This document shows, piece after piece, positions 1-8,148 of a stretch of DNA of 29,010 nt. The position numbers and the translations under genes were made by a program. Numbering within the stretch: position 1 is the stretch's first letter; each line of letters opens with the position of its first letter. The notes below the pieces were generated by a model, which saw only the letters and a list, made by a program, of their open reading frames with translations, ran no database searches and was not told the origin of the DNA. The stretch is from a virus. The stretch spans positions 1-29,010 of IMG/VR virus record IMGVR_UViG_3300029986_000062; one strand, 5' to 3'.

Positions 1-102
1 TGGACTTGGTTGGTTGAGGTGGAATCTCCAAACCCCTGAGCAATCGCCTGGGCTGGATGGTTCAAAGGGATTAAATGGCGCTACTTGAACCTTGCCCAAA
101 AG

Positions 103-475
103 TGCGCCAAAACTCGGTATGGTTTTTGTTGCTGGTAGGCAGAATCGTAATATCTCCCAATCCCCCTACATCCTCCTACATGGCGACACAAGAGCAGTCA
201 CCAACATTGCGCCAAAATCTGGCACGATACTTGTTCCTGATAGGCAAAATCGCACTATTTCTCGATCGCCCTACATAGACTTACATGGCGATACAAGAGC
301 AGTAGCCACAAGTGCGCCAAAATCCGGCATGATACTTGATGCTATTAGGCAGAATCGCCTAAAGTGCTATCTCCCAATCGCCCTACATAGACTTACATGG
401 CGACATTAGAGCAGTAGCCAACCCTGCGCCAAAATCTGGCACGATACTTGATTATACAAGGCAACTATTGCATGT
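103..475. repeat. tandem repeat array, about 3.5 copies of a 105-112 bp unit
   Basis: Copies start at 103, 208, 313 and 425, each with TGCGCCAAAA. The spacings are 105, 105 and 112 bp, and the last copy is partial and diverging. Shared landmarks are GCCAAAATCTGGC (an imperfect inverted repeat), a GATACTTG block, AGGCARAATCG, a TCTCNCAATCGCCC block, CTACATAGACTTACATGGCGA and AGAGCAGTAGCCA. Copies 2 and 3 are most alike; copy 1 is the most diverged. The 112-bp spacing of copy 3 reflects a small insertion after AGGCAGAATCGCC. Function unknown; such units may be protein-binding iterons or transcribed structure. Confidence 0.85.
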
Positions 476-496
476 CTTATCTCTCAATTGCGTAAT

Positions 497-835
497 GTTC
501 CCATAGACTGTCCGTCTATCTGGGGAACGTCATGCAAGGTTGCGCATGAGCTTCAAAGACTGTTCACTCGACTGGTGAACGTCATGCAAGCGTTCCCAAC
601 CTGTTCACCCCTAACCTTGCGAGGTGATCCAGTATCATGCTTGCCCTACATAGACTGTCCGGCCGGGCAGTGAACGTCACGCAATGCTGCACATGAACTG
701 TCCGGTTAACCGGGCAGCATCGCGCAATGCTCCACATGACTGTTCTATCAATAGGGCCGGATCATCCGAACATGGGGCAAACTCCCGCAAGTGCTCCACA
801 GACTGTTCAGGCCAGGCTTGAACGTGGAGCAAGCC
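497..835. repeat. array of about seven short hairpin units with compensating stems
   Basis: Units begin at about 506, 558, 600, 653, 695, 738 and 801, 42-63 bp apart. Each opens with (A)GACTGTYC or a close variant, then an inverted repeat, then often GAACGTCAYGCAA and a tail resembling GCTSCACATG. The stems differ but still pair: GTTCCCATAGAC with GTCTAT-ctg-GGGAAC (497-528), GTTCAC with GTGAAC (562-580), CTGTCC with GGGCAG (655-670), CTGTCCGG with CCGGGCAG around TTAA (698-717), and GTTCA with TGAAC (805-823). A second small hairpin follows some units, such as GCAA-gcc-TTGC. Paired changes suggest selection on structure in RNA or single-stranded DNA. Confidence 0.75.
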
Positions 836-875
836 TTGCACGTTCTCCCATCTCGGTCCCTGCTACCTCTCTATA

Positions 876-896
876 GACGTTGAATTAAATAACGTC
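876..896. promoter_or_regulatory. perfect inverted repeat before the small terminase gene
   Basis: GACGTT and AACGTC flank a 9-base AT-rich centre (gaattaaat), ending 11 bases before the ATG at 908. It may be an operator, or a hairpin in the leader of the packaging mRNA. The centre and right arm, TGAATTAAATAACG (881-894), recur exactly at 4963-4976 upstream of the scaffold gene. GGAG at 899-902, right after this element, is the likely ribosome-binding site. Confidence 0.4.
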
Positions 897-907
897 ATGG
901 AGTAGTA

Positions 908-1369
908 ATGGCTGATAGTGGTATTAAGAAGAAAGTAAACTTAGGTGGAAGACCGCAAGGGCGACTAAACAAGATTCCAGTTGCTATTAAGAACTACATA
1001 ATGGAAGCACTTGAAGCAGGAGACGGAGCTACAGCGTTTTTTACAAAGCTTAAAGAGAATGAACCTAAAGCCTTTGCCAATGTGGTTGCAAAGCTGCTTC
1101 CAAAGGAAATTAGAGAAGAGATTTCAGGAGACAATACTGTTAATATTAAGGTAGTATATGATAATACCAGTAGACAAGATAATGTTATAAATGCTAATTT
1201 GGTAACAAATGCACTACCAGACAATGCTGATTATGCTGTTGGTAGTGATTATGAAGATAGCGAAGATGAAGTAGAAGAATTAGAATGTAAGCCAGACTAT
1301 AATGCTATGCAGAAATATATAGAAGAACAAAAGAGCCTATCTACAGATGCTCATAGGAAAATGATTTAA
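908..1369 (+). CDS. putative terminase small subunit (DUF5681-like N-terminus)
   Basis: A 153-residue protein placed directly before the large terminase, where the DNA-recognition subunit of the packaging motor is usually encoded. The N-terminus contains GGRPQGRLNKIP, followed by a helical stretch with NEPKAFANVVAKLLPKEI near residues 50-70. This pattern is common in small proteins found beside phage terminases (GRPKGSxNK, or DUF5681, type). The C-terminal half, about residues 105-125, is strongly acidic and probably flexible. It does not resemble the P22 gp3 sequence. GGAG at 899-902 supports the start. The terminase role rests mainly on position and on the N-terminal motif. Confidence 0.7.
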   Translation: MADSGIKKKVNLGGRPQGRLNKIPVAIKNYIMEALEAGDGATAFFTKLKENEPKAFANVVAKLLPKEIREEISGDNTVNIKVVYDNTSRQDNVINANLVTNALPDNADYAVGSDYEDSEDEVEELECKPDYNAMQKYIEEQKSLSTDAHRKMI

Positions 1370-1373
1370 GTTT

Positions 1374-2720
1374 ATGACAGAAATAAAGTTTGAACTACCA
1401 CCAATTGTAGCACCACTCATTACTAAACAAATGCGGTATAAGGTGCTGTATGGAGGCAGAGGGTCAGGGAAGACTGAGAGTATAGCCAGATCCCTTATCC
1501 TAATTGCCTCAAATCCAGCTATTTGGAATAAGAGCAAGACAAAAGTTCGTATCCTATGCACCAGAGAAGTCCAAAACTCGGTTAGACAGTCCGTTCATTC
1601 AACATTAAAAGACATCATCATGAACTATGGTCTAACTTCTATCTTTGAAGTTACAGATAAAGCAATTAGATGTATTAAGAATGGTTCTGAGTTTATCTTT
1701 ACTGGTCTATCGTCTCTGACGGCTGATAGCATAAAGTCCATCTCAAACGTAGATATAGCATGGTTAGAAGAGAGTCAGACGCTAACACAATACTCTCTTG
1801 ATTTGCTACTACCTTCAATTAGAGCTAATGATAGTGAAGTATGGTTTTCCTTTAATCCACACTTAAAAGATGATCCAGTTTACAAGATGTTCATCACTAA
1901 CGGCCATATTCTGGATAACGCAATTATTATCAAGATGAACTATACGGATAATCCATTCTTTCCAGAAGTCCTACGGAAAGAGATGGAGAGAGCAAGAAAA
2001 GATCCGGCTGGACATGACCGATTTAACTGGATTTGGCTTGGGGAGTGCTTAGAACATTCACTCGCTACGGTCTTTGCTGGAAAGTTTGCCAGTTATGACT
2101 TTACTCCGAATGAGAGTCTATGGAGTCCAATGTTTGGCTCTGATTTAGGCTTTGCTGAGGACCCAACTACGCTAATCAAGTGTTGGGCCTACGAAGATGA
2201 ACTATATGTGGAATATGAACTCTTTGAAAAGGGTCTTGAGATAGATAGGATGCCAGCAGCTTTTGACTTCATAAACCCAAGAAAACCAGCAGAAACACGT
2301 AAATATATCATCTATATGGATTGTGCCAGACCTGAAACCATCTCCTACATGAAGAGGAATGGTTATCCAAGATGTATGCCAGTTAAGAAATGGTCAGGCT
2401 CTATTTTTGATGGTATTGAACGTCTTCGCTCATTCAGCAAGATTATTATTCACCCAAGATGTATTAATATCTTAAAAGAGTTTGAAACATACTCATACAA
2501 AACTGACCATCTGACAGGGCATATTCTTCCAGACGTTGAAGATAGAAATAACCATGGGATTGATGCTCTAAGATATGCCATCCAGCCTCTAATTCTCGGT
2601 CATAAGTTCAAAAAGATTGAGGATAGAGAGAAAGAGCCAGAATTAGACTCATTTGGAAGACCAATTAGAGGACAGCGTATCAGTTCAGCATACCTTTCAC
2701 CAAATTCATTTATGTTATAG
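1374..2720 (+). CDS. terL: phage terminase large subunit (packaging ATPase and nuclease)
   Basis: A 448-residue motor that translocates DNA into the prohead and cuts it. The N-terminal ATPase has Walker A GGRGSGKT (residues 27-34), an arginine-rich stretch LCTREVQNSVRQS (61-73) and Walker B VDIAWLEE (126-133). The C-terminal RNase-H-like nuclease shows three acidic positions: D257 in GSDLGFAEDPT, D316 in YMDCARPET and D397 in NNHGIDALRYA. This layout is typical of the Terminase_3/PBSX-type family. The length is complete for the family and all expected motifs are present. The start lies four bases after the small-subunit stop, so translation is probably coupled. Confidence 0.95.
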   Translation: MTEIKFELPPIVAPLITKQMRYKVLYGGRGSGKTESIARSLILIASNPAIWNKSKTKVRILCTREVQNSVRQSVHSTLKDIIMNYGLTSIFEVTDKAIRCIKNGSEFIFTGLSSLTADSIKSISNVDIAWLEESQTLTQYSLDLLLPSIRANDSEVWFSFNPHLKDDPVYKMFITNGHILDNAIIIKMNYTDNPFFPEVLRKEMERARKDPAGHDRFNWIWLGECLEHSLATVFAGKFASYDFTPNESLWSPMFGSDLGFAEDPTTLIKCWAYEDELYVEYELFEKGLEIDRMPAAFDFINPRKPAETRKYIIYMDCARPETISYMKRNGYPRCMPVKKWSGSIFDGIERLRSFSKIIIHPRCINILKEFETYSYKTDHLTGHILPDVEDRNNHGIDALRYAIQPLILGHKFKKIEDREKEPELDSFGRPIRGQRISSAYLSPNSFML

Positions 2721-2749
2721 CACTTAAATTATAGAAGAGATATACACTA

Positions 2750-4933
2750 ATGGCCAATAAGAAGAGAGTAGTAATACCAAAAGATGATGTAGTAGAAGAG
2801 TTAAAAGAACGCTTTGGACTCGCCTTTGAATCCTCAAAAGAGCAGAGACAGAAAAGTTATGATGATTACCTCTTCTGCGACCCTGAGAAGCAATGGGATC
2901 CGATTATCAAGGCTCAGAGAGAGTCAGAGGGTAAGCCAGTCTTCTCCTTTGACCGTATCAATCAGCAGGTTAAACAGATCACCAATGCCCAGAGAAGTAA
3001 TAGACCAGCAGTTAAGATTAATCCTTGTAACAATGAGGCTGACAAGGATACTGCTGAAGTATACGAAGGTCTAATTAGACATATTGAGTATATTAGTGGT
3101 GCTGATCAGGCTTATGATACTGCCTTTGATTGGTGCGTTAAAACTGGTGTTGGATACTATCGTCTAAGAACTGCCTACTTGGATGATACTACCTTTGACC
3201 AGGATATCATCATTGATAGAATTGTTAATCCATTCTCAGTCTACATTGATCCAGCCTATAAGACGGCAGACGGTTCTGATATCTCATGGGCAATTATCAG
3301 CGAAGATATTACGGTAGAAGATTTTAAGGAACAGTATCAAGAGTCTAAGCTGGTCAATTTCAACCAAAACTCTTGGATGAGTTTGGGAGATGAGGAGCCA
3401 GATTGGTTCACCTATGGCAATAGTGGTAGAACTGGTTGCCGTATCTGCGAATACTGGAAGAAAGTTACACAAAAGAAGACACTATGTAAGCTGGAAGATG
3501 GACGATCTTTATATGAAGATGAGTTAAAGGAAGAAGATAAAAAGAGAGTAGAAGCCAAGAGAGACGTTATCACTGAAAGTATCAAGTGGTATAAGTGTAA
3601 CGGTATCGAAATCTTAGATGAAGGTGAATGGGCTGGTAAGTATATTCCAATCATTCCAGTATTTGGAGAAGAGTATCATTTAGATGGTTCTTCTGTCTAC
3701 TCTGGTATGGTTCGTAACTGTAAGACTGAACAGCTTGAGCTAAATATCGTCAAAAATAACATGTTGGAAGTTATTGCTCTTGCTCCAAAGGCTCCATGGG
3801 TTGGTCCTATGGGTTTTGTTGGAGATGGAGACAATAAGCGAGCATGGGAGACAGCCAATCGGGTTAACTATCCATACCTTCAGTATGCCTCTGCTGATGA
3901 CCAGGGAAACCCGCTTACTCCACCAGAGAGATTGAATCAGGAACCAGCCATTCAAGCCTTCATTGAAGCAACAAATATGGCTGAGAACGATATTAAGACT
4001 ACCAATGGTCTGTATGATCCATCTCTGGGTAACAAGATGGCTAATGACCAGTCTGGTTTAGCTATCAAGGCGCTTCAGAATCAAGGTTCACTTGGCAACT
4101 ATAACTTTTCAGACAATTTGAGTAGAGCTATTCGTTTGGAAGGTCTAATGTTGATTGACCTGATTCCGCATATCTACGATACCAAACGAACTATCCGTAT
4201 CATTGGCATAGATGAAGAACATAAGATGGTTCAAATTGACCCAAATGCTCCAGTAATGTCCCTATATGATGAAAGCTATGCTGATTTAGACGGAGTTGAG
4301 CGGATTTTTAACCTTAAAGCTGGGAAATATGATGTAACTGTCTCTTCTGGACCATCATATCAGACTAAGCGGATTGAAGATGCCAACATTCTCTTTGAAC
4401 TGATTGGGAAAGATCCAAATCTAATGGCTCAATATGCTGATATCGTTTTCCAGGCTCTTGATAGTCCCATTGGCTTACAGATGACTGAGAGAGCACAGAA
4501 GCTATTGCCTCCACAACTCCAGCCTAAGAGTAAGGGTGGTAAGCAGACCTTAGACCAGCTTCAACAGCAGGTTCAGGAACAGCAGGGCATGATTCAGCAG
4601 CTAACCCAGACTCTCCAGAAAGAGACAGCCTTAGCAGATAAGCAACAGAACGAACTACAGATTGCCCAACTTCAACAGCAGACTGAACTACTGAAGCACA
4701 AGACACAGATGGAACATGACACTAACAAGATTGTCTTTGCCTCTCAGATGGAAGAACTAAAGATGAAGGCTGAACAGTCCCATGAGGCACTGACAGCCAT
4801 TCAGAAACACCTGCTGGCAATGGATATGGCTACCCACAATGCCTCTCTGGATACCATCCCAGCACCACAGAGCACTCCAGCCCCAGGCACAGACCAGGCA
4901 TCAAGCCAGGCTATTCCTGAAGGGCAGCTATAG
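2750..4933 (+). CDS. portal protein, P22 gp1-like
   Basis: A 727-residue protein, close to the 725 residues of the P22 portal. It should form the dodecameric ring at one head vertex through which DNA enters and leaves. The N-terminal third carries patterns usual for P22-type portals, such as FDRINQQVKQITNAQRSNRPAVKI split around residues 65-90. The core contains TTNGLYDPSLG and NDQSGLAIKALQNQG. Residues about 600-690 are rich in Gln, Leu and Glu and are predicted to be coiled coil, matching the long C-terminal barrel of P22 portals. The tail (about 700-727) is Pro/Ala/Ser-rich. GAAGAG a few bases upstream is the likely ribosome-binding site. Confidence 0.92.
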   Translation: MANKKRVVIPKDDVVEELKERFGLAFESSKEQRQKSYDDYLFCDPEKQWDPIIKAQRESEGKPVFSFDRINQQVKQITNAQRSNRPAVKINPCNNEADKDTAEVYEGLIRHIEYISGADQAYDTAFDWCVKTGVGYYRLRTAYLDDTTFDQDIIIDRIVNPFSVYIDPAYKTADGSDISWAIISEDITVEDFKEQYQESKLVNFNQNSWMSLGDEEPDWFTYGNSGRTGCRICEYWKKVTQKKTLCKLEDGRSLYEDELKEEDKKRVEAKRDVITESIKWYKCNGIEILDEGEWAGKYIPIIPVFGEEYHLDGSSVYSGMVRNCKTEQLELNIVKNNMLEVIALAPKAPWVGPMGFVGDGDNKRAWETANRVNYPYLQYASADDQGNPLTPPERLNQEPAIQAFIEATNMAENDIKTTNGLYDPSLGNKMANDQSGLAIKALQNQGSLGNYNFSDNLSRAIRLEGLMLIDLIPHIYDTKRTIRIIGIDEEHKMVQIDPNAPVMSLYDESYADLDGVERIFNLKAGKYDVTVSSGPSYQTKRIEDANILFELIGKDPNLMAQYADIVFQALDSPIGLQMTERAQKLLPPQLQPKSKGGKQTLDQLQQQVQEQQGMIQQLTQTLQKETALADKQQNELQIAQLQQQTELLKHKTQMEHDTNKIVFASQMEELKMKAEQSHEALTAIQKHLLAMDMATHNASLDTIPAPQSTPAPGTDQASSQAIPEGQL

Positions 4934-4962
4934 CAGTCTAATTGACTATTTTAACCACAAGA

Positions 4963-5020
4963 TGAATTAAATAACGATTAGTAAGTTTACGGGAACTGTA
5001 AACCCGGCTTAACCTTGGGA
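4963..5020 (+). promoter_or_regulatory. possible regulatory leader before the scaffold gene
   Basis: The 92-base gap between portal and scaffold genes is long for this operon. It contains TGAATTAAATAACG (4963-4976), identical to 881-894, and a perfect hairpin GTTTAC-gggaact-GTAAAC (4985-5003). Only a weak purine run (TTGGGAAA) precedes the scaffold ATG, so the hairpin may affect translation or mark a processing site. A 14-mer shared once could occur by chance in AT-rich DNA, so the promoter reading is tentative. Confidence 0.3.
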
Positions 5021-5025
5021 AATCC

Positions 5026-5883
5026 ATGTCAGAAGAAAATGTAGCAGAAGTAGAACAAGCTTTAGTGTATGACCGATCAGAACGTTTAGCAGCAAAAGTA
5101 GCAGCAAGGGAAGTTCCAGAAGTAGAGACTAAGGCAGTAGAAACATCATCTGAAGAATCTAATGATTCTGAAAACAATGTAGATCCAGAAACTACAGAAA
5201 CCAATGCCGATGGCGACTTAGAAGAGAATGAATCTGAAGACTCTGGTGAAGAGTCTGAAAATATAGCTGAATCAGAACCAGCTACTAAGAAGAAAACCGG
5301 GATTGAAAAGCGTATCAATAAGGTTGTGAAAGAACGTGAAGAAGCTAAGCAAGAGGCTGCATTCCTACGTGGTCAGTTAGAGGCTCTGACGGGTGGACAG
5401 GGAAACCAAGTTGCTCCAGAGATTCAACCTGTAGCAGACCCAAATATGCCAGATCCCAGCAGATACACCGATCCAATCAAGTATCAAATTGACCTTGGCA
5501 TCTATCAAGCTCTTGAACAACAGAAGTTTACCGCAAAGATTCAAGAGGCTAAGACTAAACATCCTGACCTCGATGAGTTGCTAAAGAAGAATCCAACTGA
5601 CAATCCAACACCAGAAATGGTCCAGCTTATCAAAGATTCTGAGGTAACTTCAGAACTCTATTACTACTTTGCCTCACATGCTAATGAATACAATGAAATC
5701 AATAGAATGAATACGCTAAACAAAGCTAAAGCTATTGGTAAAATCGAAGCAAAGTTAACAGAACAAGTATCTAAAACTGAAACCAAGGTTGCCGTAAGTA
5801 AGGCACCAAAACCTATTACTCCAGTTAAGGCACAGAACGTAAAGCCTATGCTGGAGAAGAAAACAAAGTATGAAATATACTAA
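5026..5883 (+). CDS. scaffold protein, head assembly
   Basis: A 285-residue protein between portal and coat genes, the usual place of the phage scaffold that templates procapsid assembly and then leaves. Residues about 30-90 are highly acidic (Glu/Asp/Ser/Thr-rich). Next comes a basic helical stretch with KKTGIEKRINKVVKERE (about 88-104) and a probable coiled coil to about 125. The last 40 residues are rich in Lys and Pro, as expected of a coat-binding tail, and this fits P22-type scaffolds in general style. Sequence conservation in this family is weak, so the call depends on position and composition. The Shine-Dalgarno is poor (see the leader feature). Confidence 0.82.
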   Translation: MSEENVAEVEQALVYDRSERLAAKVAAREVPEVETKAVETSSEESNDSENNVDPETTETNADGDLEENESEDSGEESENIAESEPATKKKTGIEKRINKVVKEREEAKQEAAFLRGQLEALTGGQGNQVAPEIQPVADPNMPDPSRYTDPIKYQIDLGIYQALEQQKFTAKIQEAKTKHPDLDELLKKNPTDNPTPEMVQLIKDSEVTSELYYYFASHANEYNEINRMNTLNKAKAIGKIEAKLTEQVSKTETKVAVSKAPKPITPVKAQNVKPMLEKKTKYEIY

Positions 5884-5898
5884 ACATAAGGATATATA

Positions 5899-7158
5899 AT
5901 GGCTACTATTTTACAGAATGCATTTAATAACATTGGAGATATTGCTCCTGAAGCAATGGACGTTCTCCAGAATAACCTAACTTTCTCTCGGACTGTATCT
6001 CACAAATATAGTAAAGCCTGGGAAAGTGCTGGTGGTCGAATTGGTGATACCTATAACATCCGTATTCCAGGATACTATGGCCGTGTTGCTGGTTCTGCTG
6101 CTGTTCCTACTGGATATAATGATGTTCCAGTTCCAGTAACTCTAAAGCAGTATAACAGTTCAATCTATTTCTCTGATTTTCAGATGCGCTTAAACGTTGA
6201 TGAGATGAGAAAGAATGTTCTGGAACCTCTCTTAGAGCCTCTTTGGGAGGGTATGGACGCAGATGGTATTGCTCTCTACTCAGGTATCAATCAGTTTGCT
6301 GGAACTCCAGGAACCGCAATCGTAAACCAGACTCCTTTCCTAAATGGTAAGGCAACTATGGCTGTCCAGTCTGCTAAGCCACAGGGCAGAGATTGTAACG
6401 GCCTTCTAAACCCCTTCATGGAAGCCTCTATGGTCGGTGCTTTCCCTGGTATGTTTAATCCTCAGTCACAGTTAGGTGAGGATATCGTAAAGGGTGAAAT
6501 TAGCGGAACCTATTCAGGCGTTAAGTATTTCTCAACTGCCAATCTTCCTACCTTCACTCTTGGAACTTGGGGAACCTCAAACCCTGTAGTTGCTGTTACC
6601 ACAGGTGCAACTGATGGTGGTTCATCCTTCAATACCACTGGTTGGGCCTCTGGTGCATCTACTCTAAATGCTGGTGATTGCTTTACCATCGCTGGTGTAT
6701 ATGCCTTCAACCCTGCTAATAGACAGGCTACCGGAACTCTAAAACAGTTCACCGTTCTAAACAAGGTGTCTGATACTGCTGGTGCTATCACTATTTCAGT
6801 CTACCCAAACATGTATCTAACTGGTCCTAACCAGAATGTAACTGCTCTACCTGTTTCTGGATCTTCAGTCTACATGTGGAGTGCTGACGGAACCGCTCCT
6901 ATCCTAACCTCAACTGGTAAGGTCTCTCCTACCTCACTTCTTTTCTATGAGGATGCATTTACCCTTGCAACTGCTGATTTAGAGTCAATTGATGATTTAG
7001 GTGGTAAGAGTGTTCGTATCAAGGATAAGAGAACTGGTATCAATCTTCGTCTCTCTAAGTGGTGGGACGGTATGGGCGGCCAGCAGCTAATTCGTGCTGA
7101 CATCCTCTATGGTTGGGCTATGCCACGTCCAGGCTTTGCTTGCCGGATCGTAAGTTAA
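5899..7158 (+). CDS. major capsid protein, P22 coat-like
   Basis: A 419-residue shell protein, close to P22 gp5 (430 residues). It begins directly with a mature-looking sequence, so no cleaved pro-region is expected. N-terminal features typical of the P22 coat family include VLQNNLTFSRTVSHKYS, GGRIGDTYNIRIP and VPVPVTLKQYNSSIYFSD. The middle region (about residues 215-320) is Gly/Thr/Ser-rich and probably holds the inserted surface domain. The C-terminus has DDLGGKSVRIKDKRTG and ILYGWAMPRPGFACRI, which match the end of this family. AAGGATATATAAT immediately upstream is nearly identical to the leader of the next gene, suggesting similarly strong translation of both. Confidence 0.93.
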   Translation: MATILQNAFNNIGDIAPEAMDVLQNNLTFSRTVSHKYSKAWESAGGRIGDTYNIRIPGYYGRVAGSAAVPTGYNDVPVPVTLKQYNSSIYFSDFQMRLNVDEMRKNVLEPLLEPLWEGMDADGIALYSGINQFAGTPGTAIVNQTPFLNGKATMAVQSAKPQGRDCNGLLNPFMEASMVGAFPGMFNPQSQLGEDIVKGEISGTYSGVKYFSTANLPTFTLGTWGTSNPVVAVTTGATDGGSSFNTTGWASGASTLNAGDCFTIAGVYAFNPANRQATGTLKQFTVLNKVSDTAGAITISVYPNMYLTGPNQNVTALPVSGSSVYMWSADGTAPILTSTGKVSPTSLLFYEDAFTLATADLESIDDLGGKSVRIKDKRTGINLRLSKWWDGMGGQQLIRADILYGWAMPRPGFACRIVS

Positions 7159-7200
7159 GAATTAAAGATAAGAATAATAGACTAAAAGGATATATATAAT

Positions 7201-7671
7201 ATGGCTACTTTTAATGGATATGCTGTAACTGCTAAGTTACCAGAGTTTCCACTTTCAAATAACATTACCGCTGCTTCAACCGCTACTATTGCGGCTCCTG
7301 CTGGCACCACTTCTCTAACTGCTGTAATGCAGGGTATCGGTGGTTCAATCACTCCAACTTCATACAATAACGCTCTGATCGCTGTTAGTGGTCAGATGGT
7401 AAATGCCACTGTTGCCGATGGTGCAACTGTTGACATTCGGTATGGAACCGGAACCGCTCCTGTGAATGGTGCTGCTGTAACTGGCACCCTTGTAGGCATT
7501 GCCCAAACTTCAGGTTCAATCACTGCTGGTCAGAAATCAGGTTTCTCTGTCGTAGCCGTGGTAAATGGTCTGATCCCAGGCACTACATACTGGGTTGATG
7601 CCTCTCTGATGGCTGTAACTGGTGGAACTGCTTCAATTTCTGGTATTACTGTAACTACTGTAGAACTTTAA
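7201..7671 (+). CDS. putative head decoration protein sharing a domain with a tail fibre
   Basis: A 156-residue beta-rich protein directly after the capsid gene, where decoration or stabilising proteins often lie. The leader AAAAGGATATATATAAT resembles that of the capsid gene. Residues about 32-156 align closely with residues 225-348 of the tail-fibre protein at 11043, sharing IRYGTGTAPVNGAA, GTLVGIAQT, QKSGFS and GTTYW. The fold is therefore a virion surface domain used twice in this phage. No enzymatic motif is visible. A decoration role is inferred from position only; an adhesin or spike role is equally possible because its relative is part of a fibre. Confidence 0.65.
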   Translation: MATFNGYAVTAKLPEFPLSNNITAASTATIAAPAGTTSLTAVMQGIGGSITPTSYNNALIAVSGQMVNATVADGATVDIRYGTGTAPVNGAAVTGTLVGIAQTSGSITAGQKSGFSVVAVVNGLIPGTTYWVDASLMAVTGGTASISGITVTTVEL

Positions 7672-7688
7672 TAGCATTAGTCAGTATT

Positions 7689-7728
7689 TGACCATCCATT
7701 CTAATGTTTGGGTGGCCATTTCTGTATT
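7689..7728 (+). terminator. probable rho-independent terminator after the capsid and decoration genes
   Basis: TGACCATCC (7689-7697) pairs with GGGTGGCCA (7710-7718) with one A-C mismatch and one wobble, around a 12-base loop. TTTCTGTATTT follows. A partial terminator here would give high coat-gene mRNA and lower downstream expression, a common arrangement in phage late operons. Confidence 0.55.
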
Positions 7729-7752
7729 TAAGTATAGAGGTAAAAGATATAC

Positions 7753-8148
7753 ATGATATTTCCAGTATGGTTATACCATCCACAAAAAGACAGTTTCTAT
7801 TGTCCAAGTGAAGCCTTTTTTAATAGTTTACCTGATAAAAATGAATGGTCAGATGAGCAAGTTAAGAAGGTGGAACTCAAAGAAGATTGTAGTAAATGTA
7901 TTGAATACAAAGATGAAACATTTGATGCTTTAAGACTGCTAAAAAAGGCATTAAAAGAGATTGATGACCTCCAGAGACACGTTAGAACTCTTGAACGCTG
8001 GAGAGATGCCCATAAGGTTAAGAGAAAGCACAGACGATCCAACACACTACTTACAAGACTCAAAAATGACGCAGAAGCAGCATTAGCTAAAAAGATACAA
8101 GAAGAAGAAATAAGTATAGTGGAAAAATATAATGATCTTAACGGCTAA
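7753..8148 (+). CDS. hypothetical protein with coiled coil
   Basis: A 131-residue protein I do not recognise. The first 50 residues contain three cysteines (about residues 17, 46 and 49, the last two as CSKC) and aromatic residues, which may form a small zinc-like or disulfide-linked knuckle. Residues about 58-125 are helical and highly charged, with LRLLKKALKEIDDLQRHVR predicted as coiled coil. Its 3' end overlaps the next gene by 17 bases, so it is co-translated with the gp4-like connector. Its position between decoration and connector genes suggests a minor head or assembly role, but nothing in the sequence proves that. Confidence 0.65.
   Translation: MIFPVWLYHPQKDSFYCPSEAFFNSLPDKNEWSDEQVKKVELKEDCSKCIEYKDETFDALRLLKKALKEIDDLQRHVRTLERWRDAHKVKRKHRRSNTLLTRLKNDAEAALAKKIQEEEISIVEKYNDLNG

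Larger units (their letters stand above)
1..907. other. non-coding, repeat-rich region upstream of the packaging genes
   Basis: I find no credible gene here. The open frames at about 75-409 and 488-673 run across repeats and have low-complexity or repeat-derived translations without recognisable domains. The stretch holds a small hairpin (TGGA-atc-TCCA, about 20-30), a tandem repeat array (103-475), a hairpin array (497-835) and a perfect inverted repeat (876-896) just before the first packaging gene. Roles as a packaging start, a replication origin, a late regulatory region or a non-coding RNA locus are all possible from position alone. The sequence does not decide between them. Confidence 0.75.

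Noticed and set aside
75-409. Two overlapping open frames in the left repeat region
   Set aside because: They run along the tandem repeats, their translations repeat with the DNA unit and show no domain or good ribosome-binding site.
488-673. Open frame in the hairpin array
   Set aside because: It crosses several hairpin units; the translation has no recognisable features, and conserved structure explains the sequence better.
497-835. CRISPR array or tRNA cluster
   Set aside because: Units are not identical repeats with unique spacers, and none has tRNA arms or a T-loop sequence.
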